A stretch of DNA of 64,000 nucleotides from Dipteris shenzhenensis (taxonomy: Eukaryota; Polypodiophyta; Polypodiopsida; Gleicheniales): the NCBI GenBank assembly GCA_047967505.1, contig CM106539.1. One strand, given 5' to 3'. The translations under genes were made by a program, and so were the position numbers. The notes beneath the pieces are model-generated. The model worked only from the letters and a program-made list of their open reading frames with translations, was not told where the DNA came from and did not search any database. Shown one piece after another: positions 57,305 to 64,000 of this stretch. Numbering within the stretch: the first letter of the stretch is position 1; each line of letters opens with the position of its first letter.

Positions 57305-57815
57305 CTACTGTTCAATCTCATCCTCAATGAGATCAACCCTTGCCAAACTATCTACTTCAAAATCAAAACCAGTGTTGAGATCTACAAGTACATTCAGCCC
57401 ACTACTACTTGTGCTACTCATGTGCTCATCAAAATCAACATCACTAATGGTAGGCTCGTCCTCACAGGTAATGGCCTCAATATCTGTATCTCCTATCTCA
57501 TGATCATCTTTCTCTCTCGTATCATGGTCATCATCACCTCCATGGCCATGATCATCCTCCATACGCTCCATATTAGTAAATGTACTATACATGACTTTGG
57601 AACGTGGTGTAATAGGTATGACATGCCACCACCTATTATTATCCACCATTGGTTGATAGACAACCTAATTCAAACACAAATACAATCATGTTATTTTCCT
57701 TGCATCGAAGGTATCAAATATTTAAAAGTGAGTATTTTTATATGTGTGTACAATACCTATTCACATTGTTGTGGTAGTACTAGTATGTCCTTACTTTGCT
57801 AAAACTTTGTTGAGT
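57305..57815 (-). pseudogene. CACTA TNP2-type transposase C-terminus (C3)
   Basis: 114 residues open from 57649 down to the stop at 57305-57307: MVDNNRWWHVIPITPRSK, an acidic His/Asp-rich stretch (HGHGGDDDHDTREKDDHE), then SSSGLNVLVDLNTGFDFEVD and a DLIEDEIEQ end. Upstream, 57660-57815 carries more of the DUF4216-like part, cut at about 57815 by copia 2. The intact end suggests that C3 is a younger copy than C1 and C4. Confidence 0.75.
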
Positions 57816-57829
57816 CAGAGTACTAGATG

Positions 57830-60800
57830 ATGGAGGATGACCAATATCTGCAAGCAATTGTCATAGCCAAACCAATTCTTGAGCTGCTAGAAAAGCTGCT
57901 ACATACTTAGATTCTGTGGTAGAAACAGCAACACAACGTTGCTTCTTACTTGCCCAAGAGACCAAGCAACCATTGATAAAGAAGCAATTACCGCTTGTAG
58001 ACCCCATAGAGAAGTGAGAGCTTCTGTATATCTCAAAAAAACAAGAGACATCACAGAAGATGATTCTGTATGACGTCGATAAACTAATCCAAAATCAAAA
58101 GTGCCTTTCAAATACTTTAGAACACGTTTTGCTACAGAACAATGTTGCATTGAGGGAGCAGCCAGATATTGACCTAGAAAATTGGTAGTAAAAAGAATAT
58201 TTGGTCGAGTATTCAAATTGACAAACTATAGGCAACCAACAAGATTGGCATAGGATTGATGTGAAACCTCAACATCATGAGTCAATCGAGTATTTTTGAC
58301 AGAGCTCACAAGATAAGGAGTGGTCACAGAGTGAGTATTCGTCAACCCAAACTTTTGAACTGCATCTTGAATGAATTTTGTTTGTCGAAGTAGCATAATT
58401 ACCTTGTGATAAGATCGCTGAACTTGAATACCAAGATAGGAATGAATGTCACCAAGATCAAGAGCAAGAATGACATTAAGCACACCATCACGTTTGGCAT
58501 ATAAGTTGGGGTCAGAGAAACAAGAGTTGAAACTTTGAGATGTTAGAAACTGATCAATTTCCATGTACTAAGAACGAGAAGCTTGTTTTAGACCATAAAG
58601 AGCATGATGAAGGTGACAAACAAGATGCTCCTGACCAGGAAGTATGAACAATTTTGGTTGCTCCATATAAATCTCCTCTTTAAGATCTCCATGAAGAAAA
58701 GCAGTTTTCACTTCCATTTGATGAGTCTCCAAATCAAATTGAGTAGCAAAAGCCAAGAGTACCTGAATACTTGTGCTATGGACAATGGGTGAAAAAGTAT
58801 CATGATAATCAACTCTTGCAATTTGTGAGTATCCTTTTGCAACTAGACGAGCTTTAAACTTGTCAAAAGAACCATCAACTTTGGTTTTGGTTTTATAAAC
58901 CCACTTACATTTGATAGGAGTGCGACCAAGAGGTAGTTCAATAAGAACCCATGTAGCTTTAGAGATCAAAGAATCATATTCAGCTTCCATTGCCTCTTGC
59001 CATTGACTCTTTTGTGCAGAAGAGATAGCTTTTGTATAAGTAGTAGGGTCTTCATGAGCAACCATTGCATGATCAATGATTTCAAAGTCATCAACAGAAT
59101 CATGAGTAGAACCATGTTCAAAATCAATAGGTAGGTCAACATAAATATTAGCACCATCATCAGAGTGCTGTGTATGTATAGGATGCAAATCAAGATTGTC
59201 AACATATTACTTCTACAGATGGAGTAGTGGTGATGCCATCAGATGAACGAGCAGTAATGACATCAGAAGTGGAATCATTATCAAATAGAAAAGGAAAGGT
59301 AGAAAGTAAGGACTCAGTGTCCTCTGTATTGTAAGTAGACCATGTCGCTCCCATTAACTACTCATTGAATATGGCATCATGATTGATTATCACCTTCTTA
59401 GAAGAGGGATCGTAGAATTTATAACCTTTAGAATTCGGAGAATATCCAATGAATATGACCTTTTTTCCAGGAAGATCTAGCTTTTCCTTTTGGAACATGA
59501 ATATAAGCAATGCAACCAAAAGTTTGAAAATGTGATATAAAAGGAGTCTCCCCTGTCCAAGTTGTGATTGGTATCTGACCAAATTAAAGGTGCAGTTGTA
59601 GTAAGATGATTTTGCACAAAGATGGCTGTCAAAAGTGCTTCTGCCCAAAAGCTTCAAGATAATCTAGAATGAAAGAGCATACATCGCATAGCATCAAAAG
59701 AAGTGCGATTCATACACTCTGTATGAGCATTTTGTTGAGGAGAGTATGGAACAGTATATTCACAATGAATGCCACACTCAATGCAATAGTCATTAAAAAG
59801 ATCAAAAATATATTCTCCACAGTTGTCACTACGAAGGATCTCGATCCAAAAACCAGTATGAAGTTCCACAGTAGTTTTATGTTGCTTGAATACTGATAAG
59901 ACCTCTAACTTATGTCGCAAGATAAATGCAGTTGTATATCTTGACCAATCGTCAATGAAAGTGATGAAATACCCGTAGAAAGACTTGGATGGAGGCAAAG
60001 GTCCACATATATCAATGTGAACAAGATCCAATAAAGCATATGAATGAGTTGAAGTAGATGCATTAAAGGGTTTTCGATGATGCTTGACAAGAGCGCAATA
60101 TTCACAGAGGCCCATGTGAGGACGAGACCTGGGAGATTCATACCATCCACAATATCATGATGATTTATAGCAAGTAGCTTGGCAAAATCCAAATGAACAA
60201 AATGATGTTGCCATAGCTTGCAGTCTAGATCACCAGGGGCTGTAACTACATTAGCAATATCATCATTTAAGGAAAGTTGAAAGAGGTTACCATTCCGAGG
60301 AGCAACTTCTATGGTATGTCCATCTTTTTCAATCTGACACTATGTGTGGTCAAAGCCAATAAAGAGACCAAGATCAATAAGTCGTGCAATAGAAAGAAGA
60401 TTTCTCTGAAGATCTGGAACATGGAGAATTCCTCGCAAGACTCTTGTTGAAGAAAAAGTGCCAAGATATAAATCACCAACACCCATGACTTGAATCAACA
60501 ATAAAAGTGAAACCATCTCGAACATGAAGTATCGTTTTTGGAGAGACATCAGAACAGATATGATTTTCCTCTTGATGTGTATGGGCATCTTGTTGTTGAG
60601 CAGCATATGCTTGACTACGTTCGCGATCATAACGCCTCTTGTAACACTGAAAAAAGGATGATTTCTGCCACAATATTTGCAAGGAGAATTATTGGATAAG
60701 TGGGGTTGCTTAGTGGTAACACCATGTTCCTCATCATATTTCCGAGCCCAACAGTTAGAGATAACATGACCATGCTTATCACAGTAAGAACAATGTTTCT

Positions 60801-61640
60801 CATGATATTTGAGACGAGAAGAACTACTACCTCTATATAAATGACCACCACATCCATATTTGGAGAAAGGACACTTGCGAGTAACACAAGCTGTCTCTGA
60901 ATCTGCATCATCCATTGTTATCATGACAGATTCATGAGGGTCTTTACGATGCTCGTGTCGTTGAGCGTACTCAATCAAAGAAATACATGTTGGATCAAAA
61001 TCAATCTCATTTTTGTTAGAAAGGATGGTAACAATATTATCATATAATGGAGCCTGGACTGTGTCGAGAAGATAGGTCACCAATTGATTTCATGGAACAG
61101 GTGCACCAACAACAACAAGTTGATTGATGATATTCTTGAATGAGCCAATATGAGTTGTCATAGGAGCTCCAACTTTGTACGAAGTGCTCAAAATATTACG
61201 AAGATAAAGAATCTCTATGATAGATTTCTTCTCAAAAGTAGCAACAAGATATTCCCATATTGCATGAGAAGAAGGAAGGGCAAATTATACATCCAGCATA
61301 AGAGAATCATGTAGAGCAAATAAAATATCTTGACGAGCTGCTTTATCACGAGAATGCCAATCAGCAGAGTCAGATCTCTATTGCTCAAAGAGAGGGCCTT
61401 GAGTCACAAGAGCATGATTCGGAGTTGCATCAACAGGTTGGGATGGACAAACAAGATCACCAAGAACAATATCTGAAAGAATATCACCTTCGAGTATCAA
61501 TAACATCTTCACTTTCCAACCAAGAAAACCTTGTTCTTGAAACAAAGGAACAAATTGTTGGCCAGAAGGAAAGCCGTTGACGATTATAAACATTGCATCA
61601 TACTTCGAGAGAATACGTTTGTCAGAGCTCACATCAATGA
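57830..61640 (-). pseudogene. Copia 2 gag-pol, decayed
   Basis: Gag starts near 61595 (GFPSGQQFVPLFQEQGFLGW); a segment with SNKNEIDFDPTCISLIEYAQ and the knuckle CSYCDKHGHVISNC (60340-61083); a protease remnant FIVDSSHG (near 60490) with the usual catalytic DSGA altered to DSSH; integrase 59654-60115 with HIDICGPL, SDNCGEY and SPQQNAHTE; RT 58568-59188 with WQEAMEAEYDSL, KFKARLVAKGYSQ and LYGLKQASRS; RNase H part 57899-58564 with DLGDIHSYLGIQV and STRPN-like NTRPNILF. The RT YVDD box and about 25 residues around it are absent before DLGDIH. Many stops; inactive. Confidence 0.85.
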
Positions 61641-62212
61641 TCGACAATACAATGGTCGCTCTGAAAATAAAGAAATTGAGATATGCCAAAAAAGGATAGA
61701 ACGTGAGATGGGAGTATACTAAAAATAGCATACATGCCAAGAAAGTGCTTTGAGCTTGTTGATCACAAAACCACGATATTTTTGGAGAAACACAAAACTT
61801 GTCGATCACAAAACGGAGATATTTTTGGCGAAAAGCACTACGATCATGCCGATCATGAAACCAATACGTTTACCATGAGGCCATGAGATTCTTGGCGAAA
61901 AGCAGTACGAGCGTCTTGATCATGAAACCAAGAAAAAAGTGGTCGGCACGAAGACTGACGTAACTTTTTGCTCCGAAGTTCGATTAGGGCATTGAAGTGC
62001 TTAGAATGAAGAGCACAATGAGATAACTGATAAATTTCTCAAATTCACACCAGAAGACATTTAAAAAACCACATCAAGTTAGACATGTCAAAATTGACAA
62101 GAGAAAATAAGCGATGAGATACTGAAAGTGCTATGTAATTAGATCAACTAATACTTCCTATCTTTCTTCATTACAATGAGCATACAATAGTAAGACCATA
62201 GCTCTGATACCA

Positions 62213-62347
62213 TGTTGAGAGAGAAGAAGAAGAGATGATAGACACACCAAATAGACTCCCAAAGACTGATTCATATTGATCACTAGTTACACATATATAG
62301 GTGAGACCTACTTCAAGTTAGGGAAAGCTATATATATAGCTCTAACA
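62213..62347 (-). repeat. Copia 2 5' LTR (copy 2)
   Basis: 135 bp, same as 33453-33587: TGTTGAGAGAGAAG left border, GCTCTAACA right border. The minus-strand primer-binding site TGGTATCAGAGC lies immediately to the left (62201-62212). Confidence 0.85.
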
Positions 62348-63410
62348 GTGGACAATAAAGCAAATCCATGCATTGCTTCTAGGATAAAGACAAAGAAAGG
62401 TGAAGAGGTAAACGTCAGGGCAACACTTGATAAATTTGAGGTTAAAAGGATGGTACCAAGTTTCAATAATAAGTCAAATTTAATGAAAATCTTGATTGTG
62501 AGGTACAACTTGGAAGCACATTGAGCGATTGTGGAATCAATTGCATGGAAGACATAATAACAGGGTTTAAGTCTGTGGAAGAAAACATGAACAAGAAAAA
62601 TGGAACCAAAAGATCAAAAATAGATAAAAATGCTCAGAGGTGAAAGAAGAGTAAAACAGATAAAGAGGACATTCCTTATGGTCCACCATTGATAGAGCCT
62701 CTTGACATGATGCTACCTAATACCAAGAGATTAGAAATAGATGAGATGGAATTTGTGGTAGGTGCAAAGTCTTTAATGCAATGGAAATCTTACTATCCAT
62801 TTGGATATGGGACAACTTTTGAAATTGATGTCAAAAGGCGTTATGAGGCAGGAGTTAGTCCTGTGTATAGGCCACATAATGAAAACGTGGTGTTAGGATT
62901 GTTTATGGACTTTTGTAAAGCATGACACTCAGTGGACACAACCGCATACTTATTAGTACCCTTTGACAGAAGGAATAAACGTCCATTCAAGACTTTGAAA
63001 AAAGATGAGATTCATCGTGTGGACTACATTGTGATTTCTAGGCAACACTCAATTGAAGCTGCAAAAAGACTTCAAGATATAAAGGAAGTCATGTACCTTT
63101 GAAATGAGTTGTTGATTTTTTTTCTAGTGTTAATAGGTTTCGACGTGCTAGAATATTCATGAACTATCCAAATGTGGAGCTAGTTGAGCACTCAAGGATA
63201 GCAAACATTGTACATGCTAAAACTTTGAAGAGGTCCCCATACTTGGACCAACTCGCACATTCTAGGAAACAATGGGAAGCTTTCAGAAAGCCAGCCAGGC
63301 CAACAAAAGGACGTGATCATAGTGATCTATGGGATGCACGTATTCATAAGTTGTATAGATATATATGTTTATGTTTTGATTTGATCTTACATATTATAAT
63401 GCATCAATAA
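62348..63410 (+). pseudogene. Unrecognised plus-strand gene of CACTA C3
   Basis: Three open pieces: VDNKANPCIASRIKTKKGEE to NLEAH (62348-62524, ORF entered from the LTR), IEPLDMMLPNTKRLEIDEME to FMDFCKA (62689-62925, then a TGA followed in frame by HSVDTTAYLLVPFDRRNKRP up to a stop near 63100), and after a possible intron (acceptor near 63135) FRRARIFMNYPNVELVEHSR to KGRDHSDLWDARIHKL (63140-63350). I do not recognise the family. The first piece also occurs at 33588-33763, where A' is inserted at its end. It may be a C3 accessory gene or a host fragment. Confidence 0.4.
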
Positions 63411-63805
63411 TTCTCAATTACTTTGTCATGAGATAGAAATTCATCGAGATGACAAAGATGAGCCTTGACAAGCTCACATTTAAACACGACATCCACATGA
63501 TCACATCCTAAAAAGATATCTTTGAAAAGTGCATGACAATAGCAAAAATATACATAGCTGGTCAACTCCCTAACACATTGGAAAGATGAAGATCACAATA
63601 TGAGCCAAGAGGAAGATGCACATAATGACATCATGTACGGGAGGAAGATGGAGATCACGATATTGAGGAAGAAGAATCACCACACTTTATTGAAGAAGAT
63701 GATCAAGTCTTAGGTGAACATACGATGCCAGAGTACAATGATGATATAGGAGATCAACTCGGTATAGAGTTGGAGATAGACTTGTTTGGCATGCTAAACT
63801 TTGGC
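63411..63805. other. Acidic low-complexity stretch before the C3 right end
   Basis: A plus-strand reading near 63650-63815 is rich in Glu and Asp (EEEESPHFIEEDDQVLGEH, then DDIGDQLGIELEIDLFGM) and ends shortly before the subterminal repeats. It may be the C-terminal exon of the preceding gene; the link is not proven. Confidence 0.35.
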
Positions 63806-64000
63806 TATAAGAATTGAATTACACAATGTGGAAATGGGATTCCTGTAACTACATAGCATACACAACATACACAGCATTCTATTCAAGCACACAAAATTTA
63901 AAAAATATTATGTAGCGTGTCTATCAGGGCATCTATAAATGTGTCTATATACACGTCTGTCTATTCAAGGGGCATCTATTTGCACCTCCATAGATGCATT
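63806..64000. repeat. CACTA subterminal region, C3 right side
   Basis: GAATTGAATTACACAATGTGG through CATACACAACATACACAGC matches 25318-25384 almost exactly (quoted here in part), followed by TCTATAAATGTGTCTATAT-type subterminal motifs running off the window. Confidence 0.8.

Larger units (their letters stand above)
57816..62347 (-). mobile_element. Copia element 2, leftward, 3' LTR missing
   Basis: 5' LTR at 62213-62347, primer-binding site just left of it, gag, protease, integrase, RT and RNase H on the minus strand down to about 57830. The left side stops right after the RNase H region without polypurine tract or LTR, joined to CACTA sequence, so the 3' end is deleted. Its 5' part is duplicated at 32644-33587. 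Confidence 0.8.
56925..64000. mobile_element. CACTA element C3, left end to beyond the window, interrupted by copia 2
   Basis: Starts CACAACAAGACAAAG at 56925 with subterminal motifs to about 57080, then TNP2 C-terminus on minus (57305-57815). The reading is cut by copia 2 (57816-62347). To the right lie an unrecognised plus-strand gene (62348-63410) and, from 63806, sequence matching C1 25318-25440 and more subterminal motifs, so the right end is probably just beyond 64000. That both outer parts belong to one element is inferred from the matching order. Confidence 0.6.

Noticed and set aside
21170-63760. Right terminus of A'
   Set aside because: I looked for the AAGTGTT-ending 26-bp repeat beyond 33764 and found none; the right end was probably lost in the rearrangement.

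Overview
The window is repeat-rich nuclear DNA of a land plant. Evidence: plant-type telomeric heptamers (CCCTAAA) in interstitial arrays, plant CACTA (En/Spm) transposase pieces with DUF4218- and DUF4216-like regions, a Ty1-copia element whose primer-binding site matches plant initiator tRNA-Met (TGGTATCAGAGC), a Ty3-gypsy pol with a C-terminal chromodomain, a telo-box/TATA promoter, and short AT-rich introns. Species cannot be read from the sequence; a seed-free plant is only a guess. I see no housekeeping gene, rRNA, tRNA or CRISPR. Almost everything is nested transposable elements and low-complexity DNA.

Layout. 1-25750: CACTA element C1 (left end outside the window). Its minus-strand TNP2 transposase is split by an 18,976-bp insertion (2161-21136) called here element A; C1 also has a plus-strand second gene (23747-25024). 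25751-28203: spacer plus a degenerate minus-strand CACTA-type second gene. 28204-30426: higher-order low-complexity satellite. 30427-32643: 5' part of a copia element. 32644-33763: block shared with 61389-62523. 33764-44020: second, rearranged copy of the giant element (A'), with an intact 1253-residue transposase ORF. 44021-44615: end of another CACTA. 44616-46976: satellite, unique sequence, a 225-bp near-perfect hairpin and a pyrimidine tract. 46977-48266: another CACTA second gene. 48520-53915: degenerate Ty3-gypsy chromovirus and LTR pieces. 53916-56190: CACTA fragment C4. 56925-64000: CACTA C3, interrupted by a decayed copia.

The most interesting system is element A/A'. A has 26-bp perfect terminal inverted repeats flanked by AAAG on both sides, which suggests a 4-bp target duplication. 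It carries: (1) a leftward gene for a large RNase H-fold-like transposase (candidate acidic triad D765, D848, E887 in the A' copy), not CACTA, MuDR, hAT or PIF by motif; (2) roughly 0.8-1 kb of degenerate telomeric repeats directly upstream of that gene, present in both copies; (3) in A, a G-rich array and a 2-kb GA-rich array studded with a 14-bp GC palindrome; (4) a rightward multi-exon gene of about 1000 unrecognised residues followed by two tandem Ulp1/C48-like protease modules, the second lacking the catalytic cysteine; (5) a small coiled-coil-like ORF near the right end. A is decayed by stops that are largely C-to-T/G-to-A; A' keeps long ORFs but is internally deleted and half inverted. 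An unoccupied version of the A' insertion site is at 62523, supporting mobility of the element.
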